Positions 11,126-23,835 of a stretch of DNA of 64,000 bases are shown piece by piece (position 1 is the first letter of the stretch; each line of letters starts with the position of its first letter). The stretch comes from Dermacentor variabilis (Eukaryota > Arthropoda > Arachnida > Ixodida > Ixodidae). Location: NCBI RefSeq assembly GCF_050947875.1, contig NC_134572.1:117404709-117468708 (forward strand). Reading direction: 5' to 3'. The notes under the pieces were generated by a model, which did no database searches, was not told the origin of the DNA, and saw only the letters and a list, made by a program, of their open reading frames with translations. Made by a program: the position numbers and the translations under genes.

Positions 11126-12594
11126 GCAAAACGAAGGCCCCGCCCAGCAACCTCCGGTTGCCTTTGATCCACTGTGGACGGCATCTGGATTCCCATTCTG
11201 TTATACTAATTAACCAAGTGTAGTGTCTCCGTGGTACTGAATGCACTGCTGTGGAGACAATATATCTGGCACGCTACGTGCTTTATTTTGAGAACGAGTA
11301 ACAAACGACGGGAATTCTTTTGCGTCGATGCAGAAGCTCAGTGAGAAGGAAGCTGGCCGCTGCGTCGGCGAGTGTCTTCAGTGTGTATTAGTGCACGTTC
11401 CGCTTCCTGCCAGGAATTGGACGACAGGAAGTAAGTAGTCTCTGGCGTCACGCCCGGGTGCAGCACAGCTCGTCACTTTCGGGTCTCCTCGGCCGGGGAG
11501 CCAGCTTTGTTCTGCAAGACAAGTTTCATGCAGAATTCTAATACGAAATAAAACTGTGCGGTTTAACGTTCCCAAACTGCACAGTTGGTCATGAGTAATG
11601 CCGTAGAGGAAATCTCAGGAATTCATTTTGACCATCTTTATCGTAGCTTGAACCCATTGCGCGGAAGACGAGCGTTTTTTTGCCTTCTGCCACCATTGGA
11701 ACAGGGTCGTCGCAGCAGGCGTCGAACCTGCGCGGCTTCGTGTTCAGGAGCGCGACGTCATAGCCGCTGCACTGTACTGTGGCTCGCTTTGTTGTGAAGG
11801 AAGAAAGAGCGCTTCACTTACAGGGGCAATGATCAACCGAGCTCTGGGGTCCCTTAGCATGCGCTTTTATATTGCTTCTTGAAACAGTCTAGTTAAACAG
11901 TGCAAAGGACAGGACAAGAAATAAACTCGCTACAGTGTTGCTTCTCGTCCTCACTTTTGTGCTCTTAAATACTGCTATAATGCATAAGCTAGCCCGAGCA
12001 AGAACCCTATGGTGCAAGTTGATGTGGTATACTATCCAAGGTACAGAACCAGAACTGAACCAAATAAAAAAAAAGAAATTGGCAGTTACTTTACCATGCG
12101 CTAATTATCATGACGAATAAAGCATGCAAGCTCACGGGGCATTGATTAAATTACTTTGTCATTCTCATTCAAATGCGTTGTTACTTCCAATTATTTGTTT
12201 TCTCTTTACGTGTTTTTCTCTTTACTAATGACCTTTCTATTGTTCTCTTTTTATGTCTCCTAGACATCGCCACTGATTATGCGTGGTTATGGCACATTAA
12301 AATGGCCGCCGCAAGTCTGCGAACACCATTAAGGCACATGCCCAGGTTCAGTGAATAAATTTATTTTTATTTTAGAACTGTGCATATCTCGAAGACCTCA
12401 TATTTCATCATTAGATGAATTAACACCATAGTTCGTGGGTTCGACTCTCGACCTTCACGATGTCAATTGGAATAAAGCTGGGAGATATGGCCGGTTCGCC
12501 CATATCTCCATGTTGGTTCACCTGAATTTTGGTGCCATAACGGTGGACGTCGAATTTTTTTGCCCGTGAACCTTCTAAGGCTTTCGCCTTTAAA
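11126..12594. other. duplicated non-coding sequence
   Basis: Collinear with 39,360-40,780 of unit B. No gene is recognised. A gggttcgactctcg motif near 12,437 resembles a Pol III B box and suggests a tRNA-derived SINE head at about 12,410-12,600; the unit-B copy near 40,670 is similar. Confidence 0.5.
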
Positions 12595-13605
12595 AAAAGG
12601 AGAAAAGCGTCATTTTTGTGCAAATCAAAACTGAACAGGAATGATACCATTTCTTTCACGCAGGAACCAAGCCTATAAAAGGTATCACATTAAATAAAAA
12701 ATAACAGTGGGACATCAACACCAATCAGTCGCGTCACCGTGACGGTCACCCAACTGTCGATCTGGGTCGATGCTGAGCCGCGCTCGGCATTCTGCTAAGC
12801 GCGTCTGACCAGCGACAGCGCACCTGGATCCCGGTCACTTACGAGGCCGAGGACGCACACCGTCATCCCACCGGCTAGCGGGTTCAAATTCAGGCAACGG
12901 CACACACCCCCTACACCTAATCTAGCTCTGGAATTCAGACCCACCACCTGGCCAGAGCCGAGCAGAGTGCTTCGAGTCACAGCGCTACGGCTCTGGTTAT
13001 TATACGACGAGTCATAAGGCTATAAGTTTATGCGGTACCCGCGCGCTATACATGGGAATGGATGGATGGAAAAAACTTTATCCCGCAAAGTTTAACGCGT
13101 CGCTCAACGAAAATCTGCCACTCTCGAACACGTGAATCCCACGCATGACGACGACGGAATGATGATGACGGACCGACGACGGAACGATGACGACGGCATC
13201 GCAGCTACAAGAGAGAGATGCGATGAAGGAAAGGCAGGAAAGTTAACCGCGGAGTTGCCCTATTGATTATCCTACACCCGGAGATGGGGGAAAAAGAAAG
13301 ATGATGAACATAGGAAAAATAATAAAGGGCCAGCCAATGTAAAGAAATTCGTAAATAACGTTCGCTGACAGTCAAAAACATTCGTTTTAGGGAGACTAAA
13401 AATACTTTTTCGGTTTTATAGCTATAAAATATACAGCCTTCTAATACACTTGCATTTATTCACTTCGCCGGAATACGCCGATTATTAGTGGAGAAAATGT
13501 CACCTCATTGTCCTGTGACAGATTTCGAAGTGTCTTGCCTTATTAAGGAAGTTTTAGCGCCTCGAAGTTCGTAAAATCCTTGGGCATTTTTCATAGTGCG
13601 CCGCA
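12595..13605 (+). repeat. unit A inverted repeat, left arm
   Basis: This segment is the inverted counterpart of 23,590-23,830 plus 27,312-27,760. It contains a roughly 330-bp module (12,705-13,030; starts cagtgggacatcaacacc) and a GAC-rich block (13,085-13,210). It continues after the LINE insertion at 16,735-17,140. The same arm in unit B is 40,780-42,330. No gene is seen in it. Confidence 0.7.
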
Positions 13606-13887
13606 GTCCTTTTCTTTATTTTTATTCAAAAGAACCTTACAGGCCCTATGGCGGGGCATAAAGTAAGGGGGGCATATTAAACAGTAAAATGTATAAAAAG
13701 TACAAATTTCCAACAGGAACAGTGCTATAAAAAGATTATCGTGTTACACAATATTGAAGGCACTAGGAATACAAAGCAATATCTGAAGGCACACGAACAC
13801 TTGTTACTGTTAACAGAGCAAAGGAATAGAGTTTATGAAAATGATATACAACATGGCAAAAATGCACGATAACATACACTAGATTGG

Positions 13888-14943
13888 TCATTCGTGAACG
13901 GTATTAAATGGGAAAAGCATGAGTACCTGAGAGCGGAACGTGTCGGGATTAGATATGGAGGCTATGTTATCAGGGAGGTCATTCCAGAGACGGATGGCAC
14001 GTGGTAGTGCCGATGAACTAAATGCATTTGTTTTACCGTATATGCGCATGAAACTGAACTGATTATGTAATCTGTGTGAAAAAGAGTGGGGTATTTGTAG
14101 TTGCAACCGGGTTTGCTTATTAGTGTAAATATATTTGTGGAATAAGCACAGAAGAGGGATGTTGCGGCGGATATCTAATGGGGGCAACAGTAGGTCTAGT
14201 TTAATTTGTGTAATGCTCGAGTTTATACTGTAGTTACGGGATATGAACCGGGCTGCTCTGTTTTGTATTATTTCCTTCATATTTATTAGGTAATTTTGAT
14301 GAGGGGACCAAATTGGGGAGGCGAATTCTAACTGTGGCAAAATGGATGTTTGGAAAGCGAGTTTTCGAATGTTTGGCGGGGCATTTCGCAAATTGCGTCG
14401 TAGATAGCCAAGAGAACGTGATGCTTTGGCGCATGTAGAAGTGATGTGTGGGGCCCATGAAAGATTCTCTGTAAGAACAACACCAAGGTACTTATATGAT
14501 GAAGTGTGGGAAAGCATAGTGTTATTAAGATGATACGAATATTTAGAATTTACACATTTTCGGCTGAAGCACATCACCTCGCACTTTGTAAAGTTTAGTG
14601 TCATGAGCCATTTGTTACACCAGTTAGCGATAAGGTTAAGATCTACTTGAAGTTTCAAGTGATCGTCAGTCGTGTGAATAGGATGGTCGATTATGCAGTC
14701 ATCGGCAAAAAGGCGCATGCAGGAAATAATCTGGGTGGGTAAGTCGTTAATGTAGATTAAGAAGAGTAAGGGGCCGAGGACGCTGCCTTGTGGCACACCA
14801 GAGCTAACAGAAGAAGGCGGGGAAGAGAAATTGTTAACAACAGTAAACTGTTCTCGAAAAGAAAGAAAATTACGAATCCAGAATAATGTTAAAGAGTCAA
14901 GTCGTAGGGCAGATAATTTAGAAATTCGGTGACAGTGGGGCAC
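13888..14943 (-). pseudogene. LINE reverse transcriptase, C-terminal part
   Basis: A 351-codon open frame gives the RT palm and C-terminal region of the LINE. GVPQGSVLGPLL is at residues 49-60, the catalytic FADD at 79-82 and YKYLGVVL further on. The end of the ORF is the LINE C-terminus (RLWNDLPDNI block, then stop). The RT start lies in other frames between 14,944 and 15,183, where HGFRKGFSCDTQLFEL can be read with indels, so the ORF is disrupted. It would have copied LINE RNA at nicked target DNA. Confidence 0.88.
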
Positions 14944-15183
14944 TCGGTCAAAAGCTTTAGAAAAGGCAAGAAAGATAGTCAGTTTGAAGGTTGCAGTCCA
15001 TGTTAAAGTGCAAGTCAGTCGTTAGTTCGAACAATTGTGTGTCACAAGAAAATCCCTTCCTAAAACCATGCTGATTAGAAAAAGAAGAAATTGTGAGCTT
15101 CTAGGTGGCTGTAGACGTGGGAAGTGATTATGTGCTCGAGCATTTTGCAACATATGCAGGTTAAAGATATGGGCCGATAGTTG

Positions 15184-16404
15184 TCAGGTGTATGAACATC
15201 TCCAGATTTGTGAATTGGTATTATTTTTCCTATTAACCAATCGGTGGGTAACTTTCCCAGATGCTAAGGAGTGTTGAAAAATATGGCATAAGATCTTGCT
15301 TGAGGCAGCGATGGTGTTCTTTAAAATCTTAGAATTAATGTTGTCAATACCGGCGGAAGTAGATATTTTGAGGTTACTAATGAGTAATTTAACGCCTTCA
15401 ACAGTGATGTCGATTGGTTCCATGTATGCGGCATCAAGTTCAGGAAAAGTTGGAACATTGGAAAAGTCCTCCTGAGTGAAAACAGATGAAAAAAACGTGT
15501 TGAAAACGGTGGGGCAATCGGCGCTAGAAATAGGTATGTTTTCTGTTCCGTGCAAAGTTATGGTGTTAGTATCTCTTGTCGTAGATATGGTTTGCCAAAA
15601 TTTTTTAGGATTGGAAGTTAGCAGCGATGGTAGGTCTTGAGAGTAATATTTATCTTTGGCGGAAGATATCGCTGAGCAGTAATTGTTTAAACTGTCTTTG
15701 TATATCTGCCAAGCCTCAGCAGTGCGCACGCGTTTAGCCCTGTTATAAGAACGCTTCTTTCTATTCCTTAGTTTGCGAAGAGACTTGTTGAACCAAGGGC
15801 TGGATTTGTCGTTAGTTATGGAGATTATCGGGACGTAACGGTCTACTAATGCTGTTAATTTGTCCCTGAAGAGCACCCAGTTGTCGTTTACTGATCGACA
15901 ATGAAATGAAGGTAGTAGCACTTGGCAAAAAAATTCTTCTTGTTGGGAGTTAATCTCATCGTAATTTGCTTTGTTATAATCGCGAATTTGTTTAGTTGTT
16001 GTGCCAGACACGGGCTTCGGGATGCTAACAGCTAGTTCGATGAGGTTATGATCACCAAAGCCGCTCATATTTGAAATGGAAGTAATTGTGTCAGGAGCGT
16101 TTGTGAAAACCAAGTCCAAGATATTGGAAGTGCGCGTAGGGGCCTTAACTATTTGGAACAGGTTAAAATCTAACGTTAGATTGATTAGTTCCAGAGACGC
16201 GTGACATGAATATGACATACGTTCCCAGTCGATAAGCGGAAAATTGAAATCACCAAGAAGATAAACGTGGTTGGATGGATACAGCTGGAGCGCTTTAGTG
16301 ACACTGTCCAGCAAGTCATTGAAAAAGGAATGGTTGCAATCTGGGGCCCGGTAACAGGCGCCAATAAATACAGCACTGGAGGACACATAAAAAGCAGCCC
16401 ACAC
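15184..16404 (-). pseudogene. LINE endonuclease and RT start
   Basis: A 406-codon open frame holds the endonuclease, with ACYRAP at 16-21, GDFNFPLIDW at 51-60, NILDLVFTN at 94-102 and GDHN at 117-120, then a linker and the first RT block (TSAGIDNINSKILK). The C-terminus turns into out-of-frame sequence (GKVTHRLVNRKN) where an indel disrupts the RT. The preceding endonuclease start, GGGVLIAIKK, is in another frame at about 16,480. Missing N-terminus plus frameshifts make it a pseudogene. Confidence 0.88.
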
Positions 16405-16734
16405 AATCTCGAGAGATGACCCTGAATCGATAAAATATGAATGAAGGGTTTTTTTTTAATGGCGATAAGTACACCCCCACCGCGCATCGTTGGGGGCGCA
16501 TCGTTGGGCAGTCATTGAAATGAATATTAGGTGAGGTTGGCGCCTTTATGGTGGCACCGGCTGCTCCTTGTCACTTGGCAAAGGAAACAAAGTTGCGTAA
16601 GAAGGGAGAATAGCGACACAAAGTATGACACTCAGTAGAACACTTGATGAATAAAAAAATATACACTCCAACAGTACATGAGTCGCAAAGTTTTGTGGAT
16701 TAGTTCAGCACACGTACGCATATATAAAGTCAGA

Positions 16735-17540
16735 TATTTTGAAACAATTAGCGGGTGGCGACACTGCCTTGAAATTCCCTCACCGCCATGCTGCGACGTC
16801 ACGCATTAAGACAGGGTCCACTCGAGCGTAGTTAATTTCTTTATCGGTAAGCATGAACTTCACTGCATTTTAAAAGATCACAAGATTGGGAAGCTTTAGC
16901 TCGAGCACTCCTATCTAAATACATAGGAAAACAGAAATCGTTCTTGCCGGCAATCATTACACCGAAATTTATGAGGCTTGTTGCATGTGAAAGCAAGTAC
17001 TAAAATATAGTGACTTCTGGAAGCGGAATTGTGATCTAGGCTATCAACTTGTTTTATAAATATTATTGAAAATCGCAATATTAAAAAAAATAAAACTATA
17101 ACCTTTATAACACTAACTCAGCAACGAAAAAAAATTGAAAGATTTGTATTAATCGTCGCAATCCTAGGACAAGTCGCCAAGTTATTCAATGAAACGCAAA
17201 GTGAAGCAATGAAGGAAAAAAATACCTTGCCTTCAACAGTTCCACGTACTAAAAGATTAACTTGCCACAAAGTTAAAATTAGCAAAGCCTCATTATTTCG
17301 ACATGACGATCCCCGAATTTATCAGAAATGATGCCCAATAATTTTGCAATTTTCTAGGCCGCGAAATTATCAGTTGACCTAAATCCGAATTAACAATAAC
17401 ATTGTAACCGACTCCACGTTTATAACTCAAGGTTTGAACTTGTATTTTCAAAGCGTGTTCATTAATGAGTGTGCAAGCACAGCTGGAATTGCAATTGAAA
17501 ATCCTGGTGAAGTACCAACTATTCAAGTGAACGGTGTTGA
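16735..17540. repeat. unit A inverted repeat, left arm continued
   Basis: Continues the arm interrupted by the LINE and matches unit B 41,945-42,640. Bases 16,790-17,140 are the reverse complement of about 48,590-48,960. An open frame on the minus strand (17,293-17,526) has no support. Confidence 0.65.
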
Positions 17541-18790
17541 ATTCATAAAAAGAGATGGAATTTCAATGACTTCCTTTTGTTGCAAGTTCCTGTAATGAAC
17601 ACATAGTCTCGGGCTATCTTAACTCCTCTCGTACATTTAATCACCTGTGCAACACGGATTCCGGAAATAAATATCCACTGTGACGCAGTTACAGTTAATC
17701 ATGTTGCAGTTGTGCTCGATAAATCAGGGCAGATCGATGTACTTATTAGGCTTCCGCAAGGCATTTGACCCAGTTACCCACAGTAAACTTATTTATAAAC
17801 TATAAAGTATTGACGCCCCCACTTACCTTTGTTTAATGCTTATTTAAAATACAGGACCCACGCAGAGGTTAATGGTTGCAAATCTGAAACGCTTCCAGTT
17901 ACGTCAGGTGTAGTGCGTCTTAGGCCCACTGCTCTTTCTCATTTGTGTTAATGATTTGCCCGCTGCTATTTCCGAAAATGTCTCTGTCAGGCTTTTTGCA
18001 GATGGCTGCATTCTCTTTAAGAGCATAAACGAACAGAATGACCATTATTGCATCTTACAAAATTCGCTATTAGCCGTTCATCGACGGTGCGTTAAATGGA
18101 ATATGCAACCTAACCTACAGAAAACTGTCATTTTGCGAATTTCGCGTAAAAAACAAGTTTCTCCTTTCTCTTACAGCTTCTAAATCATTGTATTAACGAG
18201 GTCACACATCATAAATACTCAGGGATGACATTAACAAACGATTTAACAGGGACAGCTATTATTTCAGACATTTGTTCATCATCATTTTCCAAGCTGTACT
18301 TTCTGAGACGGAAGCTTGCAGGTACTCTAAGTAAGCTTAAACTTTTTTCATAACATATTTTATTTGATCGAAATTAGATGGCACGTCGTTTTTATGAGAG
18401 CCGTTCATAAAGAAGGACCTATACCAGCATGATATGGTGCAAAGGCAAGCGATTAGGTTCATTTATAACAAATACAAAAAAATTAGATTCATCCCCACGA
18501 CACTGTAATGAAAACCAATCACATCCTATAGTACTTCACGTACGCAGAAAAATGTACCGTTTGTTGTTCATGAATAAGCTTTTGACACACAAACTAAACG
18601 TAAAGCCTCCCACAATATTTAAACAGCTATCGTCTAAACGAACACGCCCCACAGGAAGTCGTTTGCTCGAACCAATTTTTGCAAGAAGTGAAACATTCCA
18701 ACACAGTTTTTTCCCAGAGACCGTTTCCGACTGGAACTGTCTATAGACGCAGGGGCCATTTTCCAGTTCTCTAGTTTTGTTAAAGGTCTA
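17541..18790 (+). mobile_element. CR1/L2-like LINE RT remnant, unit A copy
   Basis: Plus-strand RT remnant shared with unit B (42,790-44,950), hence older than the duplication. Readable blocks are FRKAFDPVTHSKL near 17,750 and VRLFADGCILFK near 17,985. The FADD box is FADG here, so the second catalytic aspartate is lost. A C-terminal block with RRKMYRLLFMNKLLTHKLN follows near 18,545. Stops and frameshifts interrupt all frames. The 5' part (endonuclease, ORF1) is missing. Confidence 0.8.
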
Positions 18791-18816
18791 GAAACAGGAT
18801 TTACTTGAGTGAAAGA

Positions 18817-18818
<2 letters not shown>

Positions 18819-18895
<77 letters not shown>
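18819..18895. repeat. (TA)n microsatellite
   Basis: About 36 TA units in a row, ending in CACACA. The unit-B counterpart lacks the tract, so it expanded in unit A after duplication. Confidence 0.95.
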
Positions 18896-18896
<1 letters not shown>

Positions 18897-21792
18897 ACCA
18901 GCGGTTTCATAAAAATGTAACTGGAACGGCAATGCATTTCGTTGGACACTGAAAATTATTACCTTGAAACTGGTGCAGTCAAGAGAATTTGTTCCAAGTG
19001 TATACGCATTGCGAAATCAGCGGCCATGACTCGTAGATTGCAATGTGTGCGTTAAATCGATTAATTAAATTATAATTAGCGTGATTAGCTTAACTACACA
19101 GTTGAACATTTTGATTTCTCGATGAAGTAATGGCCGTCTCATCGAGTAATTTAGATAAAGGGTTAAAATTGAGCTGTCGTCCATAGGCAATCTTTAAAAA
19201 ATTGGTGCAGCAAGAAAAAGAATCGGTATAGATATCACAAACAAGTGGATTTATATGATGTCAAAATAAATGTCTAAGGACAAGCATGAGATACACGATT
19301 TATGCTAACTTTGTCTCAGTTGTCACCATACTTTGAAAAAACACTACCGTACTTACTGCATTGCTGCTAGCTCTGTAGCTTTAGGACACATTTATCTACT
19401 TGCTAGATGTAGCAAAATAATGTCGCATTTTTACTTTTCGGGTAATTTGCTATGGAAGATAGCCAAATATGGCAACTCCTCCTGCGAACAGCCCGGTAAC
19501 TATACGCTACAAGAAGTTAAATTTTTTAGAAATATATTTTAAAGAATTTTCGTCTAGGACGGAAAATTTTGTTGATGTGCCTTTATTAATTGTCCCGTTG
19601 ATGCGACCGAAATTAAGCATTATTCATAATACTGCCCCTACTTGCGCCCATTTTTTGCAGGAAGAAACTAAAGCTGCGAAGTTGTAGAAGAAAAAGAGTA
19701 CAACGAGCAATACTTATAAATTCGTTCTATTCATCCACGCCACTGTATCCGCGTCTTGACCAATGCCCCACAGTGAGTACGAGCCAATAACTGCGGGCAA
19801 ACATATAAACACCCTCCGGCCAGCTTTGACACGAGCACCACACGACTTCGCAGAATTCCGTGTATATTCAGTACAGCTTGTCCACTCACATTCTGTTGGC
19901 GCGCGCTCTCCCAACGGCTTCCTTGCTCCGCGTTGCTATCCAATCCTATAGTTCAGAATCCACAAATGGCACACAAGGACTGCGCAGCTCTTTGTTCACG
20001 TGTGCTCATTATCCGACGTTCACTATATAATAAATCAAAATTGTGGTGTTCAGCCGGCCGAAGTCGCACAGCGGCCTATGAAGGATGCCGTGGCGGAGGT
20101 CTCCGCAGACCACAACAAACGATATAAAGATAGCAGATGCGGCATCTAAACACTGTTGCTAATCTAGCGTCGAGAACGAATATGCCAGTAGGTGCTCACC
20201 TTGACGCCTTCTTGTATGACAGACGTGACGTTTCGTCTCACGCCATCCAGGAATTCATTGACCCGGTCTGCAAGAAGCGAGTGGTGGCAAACTTAGGAAA
20301 GCGTGAGCATACCAGGTGTTTCAGGGACAATCTGACGGAATAAACTGCGTCCTTTCTTCGACAAAATATTATTCGCGCTGAGACCATAATTATTTAGTGA
20401 AAAATCGCACATGAATTCGTTAAGCAGTTATAACGCTGCTGAATTAGCTTTCTAATTTATGGCTTTCAAACATACGGGATGCTTTTTTTTTAAATCAGAG
20501 GGAACTTTCTTTTTTAAATCGCCTGTGTCATATAGCGTAAATTTTATCCCTGAGCTGGATTACTCGAAGCGGTGGACTTTGCTCGCAGGCGAAATAATTC
20601 TCTAATTAATGAAGGTATGCTAACTAACTTTAAAACTCATTCCTTACGACAGACGTTGAAATTAATTACGAGTTGCAAGCCAAGGAGTTTGTAAGGCATA
20701 TCTACTTGGAACAAATTTTAACGATCGCATGGGCTTCTAGATATGCGCCCTAATACTTGCTGTAAAAATGCCCTGTTGTTCCACTCACTTCTAAACCAAA
20801 CCGTCGTTTTATGCATTGAAGAAAAAAAGTAACGAACGCCCATGTGTATTTCACCGCACACTTTGGGAATCAATATTTCGAATCCACTGCTATCCTGAGA
20901 ATTCGTTCCAAGTGGATACGCCTCGCGAACTCACCAGCTGCACTTCGTAGATTGCAGGATGTTCCATAAATTAATTAATTTTAAGTAATGTCCGCTTCTT
21001 TCAGTTATCCAGCTCAATTAATAGAATTATGACACCTGCGCACGGCAATTCTTTTAAATTATGTTTGATCTTGAAAGAAGAAAGAGAAAACCAACTGGTA
21101 TCTGTGTTTTCTGTCAGTGGTACAAACGGTTGCGCTTCGAAACGTATTCAATAGTCGGTTCGGGGGAGCTTCCAGCACTCTTCGATTCGTATCCCATTTG
21201 GCTTCAAAAATTAATTTTCGCGTACACGCAGTACTTAGACTAATAAAGTACTATTTCAAAACTCTAGTATTGTAAATTTCCCGGCAGTAGCCTTACTATT
21301 AAAAGATAAAATTGAAGTCAAACTTTCATTTTTGAATTTCACGCCAGAACACCAGCGCCAGGCGTCAGTGTTGCGTCAGGGAGTCCAAAGTGCTTCTACG
21401 CATTCGAGAAGTTCACTAAGTAAATGCTTCTGAGCCTTATTATTAGGAAGCTTTAGCTCGAGGCAAATTCCGATGCCGCCTATTAAAATAGATGTAAAAC
21501 ACACAGAAACGCTTTTATCAAACAGCCCCTGGACCAATTCGAATGAAATTTGTTGCATTTGAAAGAGAAACGTGAATTAGAGTGAATTTTGGAGGCGGAT
21601 AGTTTATTAGGTGCCCGAAATTCATACAGCGCAGCTGTGTTCCTCTACCCCCGATCACATCTGTCGTGACCGTGGTCAAAAATGTGGGCCGATTTGAGCC
21701 TGTATGCATGGACTCGCGAGTAGGAGGCATTGCCATATACGCAAACGACAGGCTTGTAGGTATCCGCAGACCTTTGACTCGCAGAGGCGACG
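18896..21792. other. duplicated non-coding sequence
   Basis: Collinear with 44,950-45,300 and 45,784-48,440 of unit B. It includes two related blocks with a ttcgttccaagtggatacgc-like core (near 18,990 and 20,910), and a sequence near 20,060-20,120 resembling the 3' half of the Ruka-like SINE. A gene is not seen; the 60-98-codon open frames differ between the two units. Confidence 0.55.
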
Positions 21793-23118
21793 TATCTTGA
21801 GAGCATGTCGCCAAGGATGCGGTTAAATCTTTCCGTCAGACCATTAGTTTGAGGATGGTAGGCGGTGGTGGTGCGATGAACGACGCGACATTTAGCAAGG
21901 AGCGCGTTTACGACTTCGGAGAGGAATACACGTCCTCTATCACTCAAAAGCTCGCGAGGTGCACCGTGACGGAGAATAAAGTTTTTCAGGAGGAAGGATG
22001 CTATATGACGAGCGGTGGCAGCGGGCAGAGCGGCTGTTTCTGCGTATCGCGTCAAATGGTCGACGGGGACCTTGCGGCGTTGGCACTGAGGGCACGACCG
22101 AATGTACTTGCACACAATGGTGTACATGCCACAACAATAAAACCTGGATCAAAGCCGGGTGTACGTCTTGAAGACACCCGTATGTGCACACTGCGGGTCA
22201 GCATGGAAGGCAGAACATATTTCGCCATGAAGATGTCGAGGTATGACCAGCAATCACTTGCGGACATAAGAGACGTAATTTCGGCGATAGAGAAGTCCAT
22301 CCCAAATTTCGAACTGAGGTGTTTGATGGCGCAAAGCTTGAGAAGGTGAAGGAACAGTCGACGGGTTTGAAAGGAAGTGGATAAGAGCACTAAGTACTTG
22401 GTCAACGGCAGAGAGGCAGGCATCGCTTTCGGTTGACACGGGTGAACAGGAAAGCGCGTCGGCATCGGTGTGGCGGCGGCCAGACCTGTAGACAATGCGC
22501 ACGTTGAAATCTTGCAACCGCAAAGCCCATTGATCTAATCGACCTGAAGGGTCCTTCAACGCGGACAGCCAACAAAGTGCATGGTGGTCTCTAATCATGT
22601 CGAAGGGGCGGCCATAGAGGTAGGGTCGAAATTTACCAAGTGCCCAGATTATGGCCAAACATACCTTCTCCGTAGCGGAGAAATTATTCTCGGCTTTGGT
22701 GAGGGCCGGTGCGGCTTGCGTATGCAATGATGTACTCGTCGAATCCAGATTTGCGCTGCACGAGCACAGCGCCGAGTCCAACACCACTGGCGTCGGTGTG
22801 TACTTAGGTTGGAGTTTTCGGGTCGAAGTGACGCAGTATAGGTGGTGAGGTCAGTAGACGACGCAACTCTTGGAAGGCATCGTCACAAGCGGACGACCAG
22901 GCTTAATCGCTCAAATCGCTCCATAGAAGCTGATTCAAGCTAGCGGTGATGGACGCAAAATTTAGAATGAAGCGGCGAAAATAAGAACACAGGCCAAGGA
23001 AGCTGCAAATTTCTCTTACGGAGGAAGGTTTGGGAAAATCAGCAACTGCACGGAGCTTGGCGGCGTCAGGAAGAATACCGTATTTATATACTACATGGTA
23101 AAGGATGGTTGTCGCCGC
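21793..23118 (-). mobile_element. Ty3/Gypsy pol fragment, unit A only
   Basis: Minus-strand remnant of a Gypsy pol polyprotein. From right to left: the end of RT (KYGILPDAAKLRAVADFPKP near 23,060, then a GLCSYFRRFI block), RNase H ([20 protein letters not shown] near 22,560, then DADALS near 22,465), a zinc-binding C-P-x-C integrase segment near 22,090, and the integrase core (LLSDRGRVFLSEVV, then TTAYHPQTNGLTERFN near 21,840). Sequence ends abruptly at DMLSRY. Frameshifts separate the pieces and no LTR or gag is present. In unit B the same position holds unrelated sequence (48,440-49,770). Confidence 0.88.
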
Positions 23119-23139
23119 TAACACTGGTTTTACAAATAC

Positions 23140-23835
23140 CCCGGGACGAAGCGCCGCTCTCGTCCTTGGTGGAACGAAAACGTGAGAAGCGTAGGGCCGC
23201 GCAAGATGGGCTGTGCGGCGATGATGGCTATGATATGGCGCCAGAGTAGCGCGCGTCGTCTGCATGGAAACAAAGCGCTGCATGAAAGGAAGTCTATCTG
23301 CGGCGGCACCTGTGGATCGCACGTCACCCACGCGCTTCCTCTCGCGATCTGCCGATTAGGGAGGCATACGCTCCCAACATCGCTGCGTTTGGATCGTGCC
23401 GAACGAGACAGATTGTCTGCTTCAGCCAACGTACCGCGAAATGAAAACATGTATAGAGCTGCGCTCAAATTTCGCATCAAGTGGTATTGTAATCGTTGGT
23501 GATTTTTTCTTTCCCTGTCTTTCTTGCACCCTTCTCCCAGCGTATAGGATAAACACTCGTGCACCGGTTTGTTTGCCTTTCCTTCTTCGTTTCTCTTTTC
23601 GCTGCCATGCCGTTGTCATCGTTCCGTCATCGTTCCGTCGTCGGTCCGTCTTCGTCACGCCTTCCTTCGTCGTCATGCGTCTATTCGCGTGTTCGAGAGC
23701 GACAGGTTTTCTTAGCGGGATTTATAATAAAGTTGTTTCCATCCATCCATTCCCATGTATAGCGCGCGGCTACCGCATAAACATATAGCCGAATTACTCC
23801 CCATAGATTAACCAGAGCCGCGGCCGTGTGATTCG
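23140..23835 (+). repeat. dispersed repeat copy 2 and right inverted-repeat arm, unit A
   Basis: Bases 23,150-23,510 are copy 2 of the repeat seen at 2,705-3,060. Bases 23,590-23,830 are the reverse complement of 13,040-13,220 (CGTCGT-rich block) and run into a roughly 330-bp module that is split by the I-clade LINE. The unit-B counterpart is 49,770-50,470. Confidence 0.7.

Larger units (their letters stand above)
13606..16734 (-). mobile_element. CR1/L2-like LINE, 5'-truncated, unit A only
   Basis: This minus-strand LINE breaks the inverted-repeat arm; unit B has the uninterrupted site near 41,935. The 3' end is at 13,606-13,640, where the minus strand ends in an A/T-rich tail with aataaaaataaag. 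The element contains most of the endonuclease and a whole RT in two frames. The 5' end is truncated within the endonuclease at about 16,510; bases 16,511-16,734 are not assigned. It inserted after the duplication. Confidence 0.85.
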
